DNA of 64,000 nt, from assembly GCF_000718635.1 (NCBI RefSeq), contig NZ_JOBF01000022.1:62001-126000 (forward strand), written 5' to 3'. The number at the start of each line of letters is the position of its first letter. Position 1 is the first letter of the stretch. Source of the DNA: Streptomyces varsoviensis (GTDB taxonomy: Bacteria > Actinomycetota > Actinomycetes > Streptomycetales > Streptomycetaceae). Below the pieces are notes generated by a model. It was not told the origin of the DNA. It searched no databases and saw only the letters and a program-made list of their open reading frames with translations. The position numbers and the translations under genes are program-made. Positions 7,265-16,359 of this stretch are shown here, in pieces.

Positions 7265-9559
7265 ATGACCACTGAAACCCCCGAGGCAACTGCGACCACG
7301 GCGACCACCGCGTACGAGAAGATCGCCGCCACCCGCCCCCGCATCGGCCGGGACGTCCTGTTCACCGAGACGGCCGAGGGCGTGCTCTTCCACAACGCGC
7401 ACGGCGGCTTCCACCTCGCCGCGAAGTCCGCCTACCGCTTCGCCTCGCTGATCGTCCCGCACCTCAACGGCCGGCACCGGGTCGACGAGCTGTGCGCCGG
7501 GCTCCCCGCGGACCGGCGCACCATGGTGACCGACCTCGTCGGGACGCTGTACGAGCGCGGCTTCGCCCGTGCCGTGCCCGCCGAGGAGGCCGCGCCCGCG
7601 CTCCCGGCCGAAGTGGCCGAGGAGTTCGCGGCGCAGATCAACTATATTGACCACTTCGAGGACGGCGCGGCGGAGCGCTTCGCCCGCTTCCGGGCCGGCC
7701 GCGTCGCGGTCCTCGGCGACGGCCCCGTCGCCCGCTGGTGCGCCCTGTCCCTCATACGCAACGGCGGCGCCCGGGTCGACGTCGTGCCCGCCGCCACGGC
7801 GCACGACGAGACGGCGGAGGCGGGCGGACTCGGCGCCGTACGGGCCGAGGTCCAGCGGCTCGCCGAGCGCGGCGCGCCCGCCGAACTGGGCCTGCTCCCG
7901 CACGGCGAGGAACCGCTGGGCTGGGCCGACCTCGGCGCGTACGACGTCGTCGTCTGCACCGGACCCGACGCGCCCCGCCAGATCCACCGGCTGCTCACCG
8001 AGGGCATCCCCGCCGGCCGCACCGTGCTGCCGCTCACCGTCCTCGGCGACCGCGCCGTCGCCGGCCCCTCGATGACCGCGGGCCGCCCCGGCTGCTGGGC
8101 GTGCGCCATGCTCCGGCTCGCCGCCAACGAGGAGGGCACGGCCCACGCCGCCGGCGTCTGGAGCCGCGTGAGCCTCCCCGGTCCGCGCGCCGCCGAGACC
8201 GCGCTCGGCCAGAATCCGGCGGCCCAGCTCGGCAACCTCCTCGGCTACGAGGTGTTCCGGCTGACCGCCCAGGCCCCGGCCGCCGAGACCGAGGGCCGGA
8301 TCATCGTCCAGGAACTGGACTCCATGGACACCCTCACCGAACGCGTCCTCCCGCACCCCGACTGCTCGTTCTGCCGCGCCGCCGACGGCCGCCCCGCCGC
8401 GCCCGCCGTCGCCGGTACGCTCCCGGCCGCGCCGCGCGTCGCCACGGCGCCCACCGCCGACGACGCGGAGGCGGTGCTGGCCCAGCTCAACGCCGAGAGC
8501 GAGCTGGTCGGCGCGGTGGCCGGGGTCTTCACCCGGTTCGCCGACGACGACCTGACGCAGACGCCGCTGAAGGCCACCCGGCTCGTGCTCGGCACCGGCG
8601 GCGGGCGGCGGCGCACGGTCGCCGCGTTCGACGTGCACCACGCGGCGGGCGCCCGGCTGCGCGCCCTGCGCACCGCCGTCGACGTCTACGTCGAGCACGC
8701 CGTGCCGCTGCCCGGCGTGCTGCGCGGCGCCGCGCTGGCCGACGCCCGCGCCGTCCTGCCCACCGTCGACCCCGCCTCGCTGTCCACCGCGAGCGGCCTG
8801 CCGGTGACGGCCGCCTCCGTCGACGCGTGGGTGACGGCCACGTCGCTCTCCTGCGGCGAGCGGGTCCTCGTACCGGCGGCGGCAGTCCGTACGTTCGGGG
8901 CGCACAACGCCGCCCGCGCGTACGTGCCGACCAGCGCGGGCTCCGGCGCGGGCGGCACGCTGCCCGAGGCGCTGCACCACGCGCTGATGTCCGCCCTCGC
9001 CTACGACGCGCTCGAAGCGGCGGCGCGCGGCGCCCGGCGCGTCACCGAGGTGCCGCGGGCCGCGCTGGAGGGCGACGCCGAACTCCGCTTCCTCCTGCGC
9101 TCCCTCGCCAACCTGGACACCGACGCCGACCTCCTCGACCTCGGCGAGAGCGAGGCCGACAACGCTCCTGAGACCGAGACTGCCGGCTCCGGCGCGTACG
9201 TGCTGCTCGCGCGGGCCGCAGGGGGCCGCTGGGCGGTCGGCGCCGACCTCACCTGGCAGGGCGCCGCGACGGCCGCGCTCCGCGACCTCGCGGGGAGCGT
9301 CCAGCTCACCCGCGAACACCCCGAGGACGGGGCGCCGGACCTGGGGGACACGCTGCTCGGCGCGTTCGAGCCGGCCGCCGTGACCGTCTCCGGCCCCGCC
9401 GCGCCGGACCTGACCGCCGCCACCACCGCCGAGGCGGTCCTGGAGCGGCTGCGGTCGACGGGCCGCGACGTGCTGGTCGTGCCGACCGCCTCGGACGACC
9501 TGCTGCTCGGCGGCGCGCACTCCGTACGCGCCCTGCTCACCGGCCGGAAGTCCGCATGA
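7265..9559 (+). CDS. TOMM precursor leader-binding / E1-like protein with degenerate YcaO-like C-terminus
   Basis: The 764-residue protein has an N-terminal region (about 10-100, VLFTETAEGVLFHNAHGGFHL) resembling the leader-peptide recognition fold. An E1/ThiF-like domain (about 140-375) follows, with zinc-type cysteine pairs CWAC and CSFC. Residues about 390-750 resemble part of the YcaO fold (LKATRLVLGTGGG, FDVHHAAGARLRALRTAVDVYVEH) but I do not see the ATP-binding signature EGLERY or ERDAF found in the two neighbours. It most likely binds the precursor leader and presents the core to the cyclodehydratases. Its stop overlaps the next start (ATGA), so the two are translationally coupled. No start codon closer to the domain is better than ATG 7265. 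The 233-bp gap before it has a Pro/Ser-codon repeat but no operator that I recognise. Confidence 0.85.
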   Translation: MTTETPEATATTATTAYEKIAATRPRIGRDVLFTETAEGVLFHNAHGGFHLAAKSAYRFASLIVPHLNGRHRVDELCAGLPADRRTMVTDLVGTLYERGFARAVPAEEAAPALPAEVAEEFAAQINYIDHFEDGAAERFARFRAGRVAVLGDGPVARWCALSLIRNGGARVDVVPAATAHDETAEAGGLGAVRAEVQRLAERGAPAELGLLPHGEEPLGWADLGAYDVVVCTGPDAPRQIHRLLTEGIPAGRTVLPLTVLGDRAVAGPSMTAGRPGCWACAMLRLAANEEGTAHAAGVWSRVSLPGPRAAETALGQNPAAQLGNLLGYEVFRLTAQAPAAETEGRIIVQELDSMDTLTERVLPHPDCSFCRAADGRPAAPAVAGTLPAAPRVATAPTADDAEAVLAQLNAESELVGAVAGVFTRFADDDLTQTPLKATRLVLGTGGGRRRTVAAFDVHHAAGARLRALRTAVDVYVEHAVPLPGVLRGAALADARAVLPTVDPASLSTASGLPVTAASVDAWVTATSLSCGERVLVPAAAVRTFGAHNAARAYVPTSAGSGAGGTLPEALHHALMSALAYDALEAAARGARRVTEVPRAALEGDAELRFLLRSLANLDTDADLLDLGESEADNAPETETAGSGAYVLLARAAGGRWAVGADLTWQGAATAALRDLAGSVQLTREHPEDGAPDLGDTLLGAFEPAAVTVSGPAAPDLTAATTAEAVLERLRSTGRDVLVVPTASDDLLLGGAHSVRALLTGRKSA

Positions 9560-11511
9560 CCGCCCTGATGACAGAAGCCCGGCCCGCTGCCGAGCCCTGG
9601 GCCGCGGCGGCCGAGGCGGCGCTGCGCGCCCGGCTCGCGGGCCGTACGGGCCGTGAGCTGGAGATCGCCGTCCTGCAGCTCGGCGTCCGGGACGAGCTGG
9701 CCAGTGCGCCGCCCGCCGCCCTGAGCGCGCCGGGCCGGCCCGTCGCCCCCGTGTACGTGTACGGGCACACCGCCGTGCTCGGGCCCGTACCGCCGCCCGG
9801 CGCGGAGCCCCGGCCGTGCGGCCACTGCCTGGCCCGGCGCTGGCAGGCCGTGCGCCACAAGCCGCTGCGCGACGCCCTCGAACTCGGCGGCCCGACCCGG
9901 GCCGCCGGCGAGCCGCCGCATCTGACGCCGTTCGCGCTCGACGCGCTGGCCGCGCTCATCGCCTCCCAGGCCGCCGGGTCCACGCCCGGCGAGGGCGGCT
10001 ACCCGCTAATCCACCGTCTGCACCTGGAGAGCCTGCGGGTCCGCTCGTTCCCCCTGGTGCCCGACCCGCAGTGCCCGGCCTGCGACCGGCGGCCGGCCGA
10101 CGCGCCCGCGCCGGTCGTCCTCGACCCGTCGCCGAAGGCCGCCCCCGGCTCGTTCCGGGTACGGAACCTCGACGAGCTGGACATCCCGCTCACCGCGTTC
10201 GCCAACCCCGTCTGCGGCACGCTCGGCGCGGGGGTCGCGCGGGAACTCGACGCCCCGACCACGGCCTCCACGGTCGGCAACTTCGGCCTGCGGACCGGGA
10301 ACTACCTGCACGAGACGTTCTGGGGCGGGCACTCCTACCGCTACGGCGACAGCGTCCGCATCGGCGTCCTGGAGGGCCTGGAGCGGTACGCGGGCATGCG
10401 CTCCCGCGCCAAGGCCACCAGCGTCGTCGCCTCCCTCGCCGAGCTGCGCGAGGGGCCCGACCGGGTGCTGGACCCGCGCGAGTGCGGCGTCTACCCGGAC
10501 GCGTTCTACGCCGCGCAGTCGCGCGTACGGCCGTTCGGCGAGGACGCCCGCATCCCCTGGGTGTGGGGCCACTCGCTGCGCGACGAACGGCCCGTGCTCG
10601 TACCGGAGATCCTGACGTACTACCACTCGGCGCCGCTGGAGCAGCGGTTCGTGCAGGAGTGCTCCAACGGCTGCGCCTCCGGCGGCTCCCTGTCCGAGGC
10701 CGTCTACTACGGCCTGATGGAGTTGGTGGAGCGCGACGCATTCCTGCTGACCTGGTACGGCCGGGCCGCCCTGCCCGAACTCGACCCGTACAGCAGCCGG
10801 GACGCCGCCACCCGCGAGTTGGTCGACCGGCTCGCGATGTACGGCTACGAGGCGCGGTTCTTCGACGCCCGGATGACCCTGCCCGTCCCCGTCGTCATCG
10901 CGACCGCCACACGCGTGGACGGCGGCGAGGGCGCCCTGTGCTTCGGCGCGGGCGCGAGCCTCGACCCCGAGGCCGCGCTGCGGGCCGGGCTCGCGGAGAT
11001 CGCCACCGACTCACTGCACCTGCGCCGCCGTACGGAATGGAACCGCGCCGAACTGAAGGCCATGGCCGCCGACTTCGGCAACGTGCGCGCCCTGCACGAC
11101 CACCCGCTGGTATACGGGCTGCCCGAGATGGCCCGGCACGCGTCGTTCCTGCTGGGGGAGGCGGGCGCGCCGCGCCCCCCGCTGCGCCCGCTGGACGAGG
11201 CGTACCGCGACCCGGCCCGCGCCCTGCGCCCCTCCGCCGACCTGGGCCAGGACGTGCGCGGCTGCGTGGACGCGCTGGCCGCCGAGGGGTTCGACACCAT
11301 CGCCGTCGACCAGACGCTGCCGGAGCAGCGGGCCATCGGCCTCCACACGGTCAGCGTGATCGTGCCCGGCCTGCTGCCCATCGACTTCGGCTGGGACCGG
11401 CAGCGGGCCCCGCACCTGCCCCGGATGCGCACCGGGCTGCGCCGGGCCGGCCTCGCCGACCGCGACCTGGAGCCCGCCGACCTCAATCCCGCGCCGCACC
11501 CCTTCCCCTGA
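9556..11511 (+). CDS. YcaO cyclodehydratase 1 (azoline-forming)
   Basis: ATP-dependent cyclodehydratase of 651 residues that would turn Cys/Ser/Thr of the core into thiazolines or oxazolines. Residues about 60-190 keep an E1-like cysteine pattern (PCGHCLARRWQ, CPACDRR). The YcaO domain follows, with VLEGLERYAG, the segment ECSNGCASGGSLSEA and LVERDAFLLTWYG, which carry the ATP/Mg residues. It ends in PHPFP, the proline-rich terminus needed by azoline-forming YcaOs. It overlaps the E1-like gene and is followed by the dehydrogenase. A paralogue with the same architecture lies at 21576-23525, so the two may act on different residues or different precursors. Confidence 0.92.
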   Translation: MTALMTEARPAAEPWAAAAEAALRARLAGRTGRELEIAVLQLGVRDELASAPPAALSAPGRPVAPVYVYGHTAVLGPVPPPGAEPRPCGHCLARRWQAVRHKPLRDALELGGPTRAAGEPPHLTPFALDALAALIASQAAGSTPGEGGYPLIHRLHLESLRVRSFPLVPDPQCPACDRRPADAPAPVVLDPSPKAAPGSFRVRNLDELDIPLTAFANPVCGTLGAGVARELDAPTTASTVGNFGLRTGNYLHETFWGGHSYRYGDSVRIGVLEGLERYAGMRSRAKATSVVASLAELREGPDRVLDPRECGVYPDAFYAAQSRVRPFGEDARIPWVWGHSLRDERPVLVPEILTYYHSAPLEQRFVQECSNGCASGGSLSEAVYYGLMELVERDAFLLTWYGRAALPELDPYSSRDAATRELVDRLAMYGYEARFFDARMTLPVPVVIATATRVDGGEGALCFGAGASLDPEAALRAGLAEIATDSLHLRRRTEWNRAELKAMAADFGNVRALHDHPLVYGLPEMARHASFLLGEAGAPRPPLRPLDEAYRDPARALRPSADLGQDVRGCVDALAAEGFDTIAVDQTLPEQRAIGLHTVSVIVPGLLPIDFGWDRQRAPHLPRMRTGLRRAGLADRDLEPADLNPAPHPFP

Positions 11512-11623
11512 CGTCCCCCGAAGTCCCCTGAAGCCTCCCGAGACCGGGCCCCGGCCCGGCGCTCCACCAGACCTCCGTGAACCGGCGACCAGGCCGCCGG
11601 GCCCGCGGCCGAAAGGACCTGTG

Positions 11624-13258
11624 ATGGGTACAGCCCACGACTACCTCAGCGCGGTGATGCGGCGCAGCCGGGTCGGCATGCCCCCCATCGGCTACGTGCC
11701 GAACTGGGCCGACAAGCCCCGGCTCGGCAAGTACTACCCCGACGCCCAGACCTTCCCGCTGCCCCAGGGCGACGACCCCGAGGCCGCCACCTTCGACCTC
11801 GGGCTGCTGCCGCCCCCGGCCGACCCGGCCCCCTTCGACCTGACGACGCTCGGCGGGATGCTCCGCGACTCGTACGGGCTGCTGTCGCGGCGGCTCGCCA
11901 TCCACGCCAACGACGACCTCGCGTCCCTGCCGTTCTACGCGGGCGCCAACTGGGCGCGCGGCACGGCCTCCGGCGGCGGCCTCTACCCCGTCAGCGTCTA
12001 CTGGGTCAACGGCCCCAGCGGCCCGCTCACCCCCGGCGTGCACTACTACGACACCTCGCACCACGCGCTGCGCCGCCTGCTCACCGGCGATGTCACCCCG
12101 GACGTACGCGCCGCCCTCGACCTGCCCGAACTGCCCGAGGACACCGACCAGTTCCTCGTACTCGGCATCAAGTTCTGGCAGAACGCCTTCAAATACAACA
12201 GCTTCAGCTACCACGCCACCACGATGGACATCGGCACCATCACCCAGAGCTGGCGGATGTGGGCCCGCGCCCGGGGGCTGAGCGTCGAGCCCGCCTTCTG
12301 GTTCGACGAGGAGAGGCTGACCGCGCTGCTCGGCGCCGACGCCGCCGACGAGGGGTTCTTCGCGGTCATCCCGCTGCGCTGGGACGCGGCGGCGGGCGGC
12401 GGCATGGCGAGCGGCGCGGCGGCGGGCGGTGCGCCCGGTCGCCCGGCGAAGGCGCCCGCCGAAGGCCCCCGCGTGCGCCACACCGAGCAGGAGAAGTCCC
12501 GTGAGCTAAGAACCTTCGAGACCCTGGAGGCCATGCACGCGGCCACCCGGCTCGGCGCGGCCGACCGGCCGGACCGTACGGCCCTGGCCGCCGCCCGCGC
12601 CCGCCCGCCGCGCGCCGGGGACGCCATCGCGCTCCCCGAGCCCGCGCCGCTGGACGCCACCGTGCGCGGCGCGCTGCGCGCCCGGCGCAGCAGCTTCGGC
12701 CGGTTCGCCGCCGAACGCCCGCTCTCCGAGGAGCAGTTGAGCGCCATCCTGTACGCGGCCGTGGCCGGCGGCGCGCTGCCCTGCGACGTCGCCCCGGCCG
12801 GCGGCGAGGGCCCGTCCCTCGTCAAGATGTACGCCTTCGTCAACCACGTCGAGGGCATCGCGCCGGGCGTCTACGAGTACGCGCCCGACGGCAACACCCT
12901 GCGCCCGGTGGCGGACGGCCCGCAGGGCAGCTTCCTCCAGCAGAACTACTTCCTGTCCAACTACAACGTGGAACAGGCCGGCGTCGTCCTGGTGCCCACG
13001 GTCCGCGCCGCCGCCGTGCTCGACGCCGTCGGCGACCGCGGCTACCGGCTGGTCAACGCCGTCGTCGGGGCGGTGGCGCAGGCCACGTACTCGGCGTGCG
13101 GGGCGCTCGGCCTCGGCTGCGGCGCGGCCCTGGGCTTCGACAACATCTCGTACATCGACCGCATGGGGCTGGACGGCACGGACGAGGTGCCGCTGCTGAT
13201 CACCCTCATCGGCAACGAGCGGTCCGACGGGGCCGACTTCCGCTACGAGATCGCCTGA
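11624..13258 (+). CDS. SagB-type nitroreductase-family azoline dehydrogenase, two-domain
   Basis: FMN-dependent dehydrogenase of 544 residues that would oxidise azolines to thiazoles/oxazoles. Two nitroreductase-like halves are visible. The first (about 75-255) contains ASGGGLYPV and the segment NSFSYHATTMDIGTITQ. The second (about 340-540) opens with RRSSFGRFAAERPLSEEQL and ends with ITLIGNE. A Gly/Ala/Pro-rich linker lies between. ATG 11624 is chosen over GTG 11621 because GAAAGGAC is then at proper distance. It lies 112 bp after YcaO 1 on the same strand. Confidence 0.9.
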   Translation: MGTAHDYLSAVMRRSRVGMPPIGYVPNWADKPRLGKYYPDAQTFPLPQGDDPEAATFDLGLLPPPADPAPFDLTTLGGMLRDSYGLLSRRLAIHANDDLASLPFYAGANWARGTASGGGLYPVSVYWVNGPSGPLTPGVHYYDTSHHALRRLLTGDVTPDVRAALDLPELPEDTDQFLVLGIKFWQNAFKYNSFSYHATTMDIGTITQSWRMWARARGLSVEPAFWFDEERLTALLGADAADEGFFAVIPLRWDAAAGGGMASGAAAGGAPGRPAKAPAEGPRVRHTEQEKSRELRTFETLEAMHAATRLGAADRPDRTALAAARARPPRAGDAIALPEPAPLDATVRGALRARRSSFGRFAAERPLSEEQLSAILYAAVAGGALPCDVAPAGGEGPSLVKMYAFVNHVEGIAPGVYEYAPDGNTLRPVADGPQGSFLQQNYFLSNYNVEQAGVVLVPTVRAAAVLDAVGDRGYRLVNAVVGAVAQATYSACGALGLGCGAALGFDNISYIDRMGLDGTDEVPLLITLIGNERSDGADFRYEIA

Positions 13259-13332
13259 GCCGCGCGGGATGCCGGACGCGATGCCGCATGAGACGCCGTA
13301 CGGGTCGGCGTACGGCACCAAGCGGGACCTCC

Positions 13333-13483
13333 CGTACGAGAAGGCCGTACGGGACGACGACGCAGCACCCCCGTACGAGAAGGCCGTACGGGACGACGAC
13401 GCAGCACCCCCGTACGAGACGCCGTATGGGACGACGACGCAGCACCCTCCGTACGAGACGCCGTACGGGACGACAGAGCACGA
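13333..13483 (+). repeat. 39-bp tandem repeat between sagB-type and lanB-type genes
   Basis: About 3.8 copies with an exact 39-bp period begin with CGTACGAG at 13333, 13372, 13411 and 13450; copies 1 and 2 are identical. Thirty-nine is divisible by three and no stop occurs, so the repeat is open in the reading frame of the downstream LanB gene from ATG 13269. It could be translated as 13-residue repeats (EKAVRDDDAAPPY). A good ribosome binding site just upstream of 13500 argues against this. Confidence 0.8.
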
Positions 13484-13499
13484 GATACGGGGACGAGCG

Positions 13500-16358
13500 A
13501 TGAGGACTACTGACCCCCGGCCCGCAGTGGCCACCAGCGCGCCGCCCTGGGCGCTCGGCGAGCGGTTCATGGTCCGCGTCGCCGGGCTCCCGGTCGAGTC
13601 GGTGCGCGCCCTGCGCACGCCGGACACCCGCCGCTGGGCGGAGGAGGTGTGCGCCGCCGAGGCCCGGCTGGCCGGGCGCGCCGAGGACATCAGCGACCGG
13701 CTGTACGAGGTGATCAGCGCCAACACCGACGACGGCCTGCGGCGCGCCCTCGTCAACATCCGCCGGCAGGTGTTCAACAACAAGCTGCCCCGCGACCCGG
13801 CCGCCGCCCTCGGCGCGGCCGAGGCGGTCGGCGGGGAGACCGGCGCCCGGCTCGCCGCCTGGCTGCGCGACCGGCAGGCCCTGGCCGACCTGGTCCGCTC
13901 CGGCCCCGCGATCCTCGCCGCCGAACTCGCCGGGGGCCGTGAGCGGCTGCGCGAGCTGGCCGTCGAGCCCCGGCTGCGGCAGGGCCTGGTGCTGGCGTCG
14001 CCGTCGCTGGACCGCTACCTCGGCACGTACCTGGGCGCGGGCGCCGCCGCGCTCACCAAGCGGCAGCGGCGGATCGAGCGCTCGCTGCTGGAGTACGTGT
14101 ACCGCACCGCGTGCAAGACCAGCCCGTTCTCCGCCTTCACCGGGCTGGCCCTGGGCGAGTTCCGCGACGGCGACGGCTCCGGGGCGTTCGGCGGGCGGAT
14201 CGACGCGGAGTGGAGCGACCACCCCCGGCTCAACGTGGCCGTGATCGGCCGCCTCGCCGACCTCGTCGTCGACCACGACGCCTACCGCGCCGACCTGCCC
14301 GTCACCCTGGTCACCGGGTGGCGCGTGGAGGCCGACCGCATCCGCTACGTACGGCGCAAGGTCACCGCCGGGGACGACGAGGCGACCGTCAGCTTCGACG
14401 CGGTCAAGGAGAGCCTGTTCTACCTCAAGCAGGGCGGCAGCCTGGAGCGGCTGTTCACCCTCTTCGGACAGCGCCCCGCCATCCGCTACGGGGACCTGGT
14501 CGCCGAGCTGAGCGCGAACGGCGAGGCCCCGGCCGCCGACTACGACCGCTTCCTGTCCGTCCTGCTGCGGCTCGGCCTCCTCCAGGTGCCGGGCCTGAGC
14601 GTCACCAACCAGAGCCCCGACCCGCTCGGCGGCTTCCGCGACGCCGTACGCGGTCTCGGCACGGACTGGGGCCGGCGGCTCGCGGACCGGCTCGGCGGCC
14701 CCGCCGCCCTGCTCGACCGCTACCCGCACGCCGGACTGGACGAGCGCAGGCGGCTGCTGACCGAACTGCGCGAGGAGCTGGGCGCGGTGCAGGAGGAGCT
14801 GGGCGCGAGCGGGCCGTCGCTGCCGCAGACCCTCGTCTACGAGGACTCGCGCGCTGCCGCCGCACCGCTGGTGTGGGAGCGGCGGGGCTGGGAGGAGACG
14901 GTGGGGGAGTCGCTGCGCGCCCTGAGCCGCGTCCTGCCGGTCTTCGACGTCACGCTGCCGCAGCGGCTGCTGCTGAAGGCGTTCTTCCTCGCCCGCTTCG
15001 GTCCCGGCGGCCGCTGCGACGACGTGCTGAAGTTCGTCCACGACTTCCACGAGGACATCTTCGACCAGTACGCGCGGATCAGCGCCCAGCGCCGCCCCTT
15101 CGACGACGCGGGCGACTACGTCGAGCTGGACAACTGGCTCGACTCGCCGGGCATCACCGCCATCGACCGCGCGCGGCGCGAACTGGTCTCCCGTATGCGG
15201 GAGTTGTGGAAGACGCGCGAGCCGGGCGCCGAGGAGCTGGTGCTCGACGACGCGTCCCTCGCCGCCGTGGCGGACGAACTGGCCCCGGCCGGCACCGGGT
15301 TCCTGCCGCTGAGCCACTTCCTCCAGCCCGCGCGGCGCGACGGTGAGGACCTGGCCGTGCTCAACCGCTCCTGGGGAGGCATCGGCTTCCCCTTCTCACG
15401 GTTCACGCACTGCTTCGAAGACGCCCCGGACTCCTCGGAAACGGACGGCGGCGGCCTGGCCGGCCGGGTCCGCCGCGACCTGCGCGCCGCGCAGCCGAGC
15501 GGCGCCGTCTTCGCCGAGGTCACCGGCGGCCACGCCACGACCAACCTGAACCTGCACGGCAGGCTCACCGACTACGAAGTGGTCTGCCCCGGCGAGACCA
15601 GCTCCGCGCCGCCCGCCGAGCAGCTTCCGCTCGACGACCTGTACGTGGTGCACGACGCCGCCGGGGACCGGCTCGTCCTGCGCTCCGAGCGGCTGGACCG
15701 CGAGGTCGTCCCCGTCTACCTCGGCTACCTCGTGGCGATGGCCCTGCCGGACGTGCCGCGCGCGCTGCTCCTGCTGTCGCCCGCCGCCGTGCCCGCCGTC
15801 GACTTCTGGGGCGGCGTCCCGGAGGAGGAGGCGGCGACCGAGAAGGCCGTCACCACGCGGCCCCGCGTCCGCTACGGCAGCGTCGTCGTCAGCCGCCGGA
15901 GCTGGTCGGCGCCGGCCGCCGCGCTCCCGGCCCGTACCCCCGAGACGTCCGACGCCGAGTGGTACCTGGGCTGGCAGCGGTGGCGGCAGCGGCACGGCGT
16001 GCCCGCGCAGGTCTTCGCGACCGTACGGGCCCCGGCCGCCGAAGAGGGCGAGGAGGGCGGCGGCCCCGGGCCGCTCGCCAACGACAAGCCGCAGTACGTC
16101 GACTTCGACAGCTACCTCTCGCTGACGGTCTTCGAGACCCGGCTCAAGGAGGCCGGCGCCCGCGTCGAGCTGCGCGAGGCGCTGCCCGGCGAGGAGGACG
16201 CCCGTGTGACATCGCCGGACGGCCGGCACGTGGCGGAGATGGTCGTCGAGACCCGCACCGCGCCGCGGCGGCCGGAAACGGCGGACCCCGCCGAGGCACC
16301 CGCCCTCCAGATGACGGCCGAGGAACCCGCCACCCGAGTGAAGGACCAGGTGAGCTGA
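13500..16358 (+). CDS. LanB-type dehydratase, glutamylation (N-terminal) domain protein
   Basis: The 952-residue protein matches the lantibiotic dehydratase N-terminal domain. This domain glutamylates Ser/Thr of the core with glutamyl-tRNA, the first step to dehydroalanine/dehydrobutyrine. Typical motifs are RSLLEYVYRTACKTSPFSAF near residue 200 and, near the end, KPQYVDFDSYLSL, where split LanB proteins stop. It lacks the C-terminal elimination domain, which is the next gene, one base after its stop. It is longer than most split LanB proteins because of acidic inserts (EEEAATE, EEGEEGGG). ATG 13500 has GGGGA six bases upstream. Confidence 0.9.
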   Translation: MRTTDPRPAVATSAPPWALGERFMVRVAGLPVESVRALRTPDTRRWAEEVCAAEARLAGRAEDISDRLYEVISANTDDGLRRALVNIRRQVFNNKLPRDPAAALGAAEAVGGETGARLAAWLRDRQALADLVRSGPAILAAELAGGRERLRELAVEPRLRQGLVLASPSLDRYLGTYLGAGAAALTKRQRRIERSLLEYVYRTACKTSPFSAFTGLALGEFRDGDGSGAFGGRIDAEWSDHPRLNVAVIGRLADLVVDHDAYRADLPVTLVTGWRVEADRIRYVRRKVTAGDDEATVSFDAVKESLFYLKQGGSLERLFTLFGQRPAIRYGDLVAELSANGEAPAADYDRFLSVLLRLGLLQVPGLSVTNQSPDPLGGFRDAVRGLGTDWGRRLADRLGGPAALLDRYPHAGLDERRRLLTELREELGAVQEELGASGPSLPQTLVYEDSRAAAAPLVWERRGWEETVGESLRALSRVLPVFDVTLPQRLLLKAFFLARFGPGGRCDDVLKFVHDFHEDIFDQYARISAQRRPFDDAGDYVELDNWLDSPGITAIDRARRELVSRMRELWKTREPGAEELVLDDASLAAVADELAPAGTGFLPLSHFLQPARRDGEDLAVLNRSWGGIGFPFSRFTHCFEDAPDSSETDGGGLAGRVRRDLRAAQPSGAVFAEVTGGHATTNLNLHGRLTDYEVVCPGETSSAPPAEQLPLDDLYVVHDAAGDRLVLRSERLDREVVPVYLGYLVAMALPDVPRALLLLSPAAVPAVDFWGGVPEEEAATEKAVTTRPRVRYGSVVVSRRSWSAPAAALPARTPETSDAEWYLGWQRWRQRHGVPAQVFATVRAPAAEEGEEGGGPGPLANDKPQYVDFDSYLSLTVFETRLKEAGARVELREALPGEEDARVTSPDGRHVAEMVVETRTAPRRPETADPAEAPALQMTAEEPATRVKDQVS

Positions 16359-16359
16359 A

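Noticed and set aside
5735..9559. One huge frame joining part of the SARP gene to the E1-like gene.
   Set aside because: The first part is an Arg/Pro-rich shadow in the wrong frame of the SARP gene. The true E1-like start is ATG 7265.
13269..13499. Extending the LanB gene to ATG 13269 across the 39-bp repeats.
   Set aside because: ATG 13500 has an excellent ribosome binding site and the LanB N-terminal homology starts shortly after it; the repeat product looks like no known domain. Kept only as a finding.
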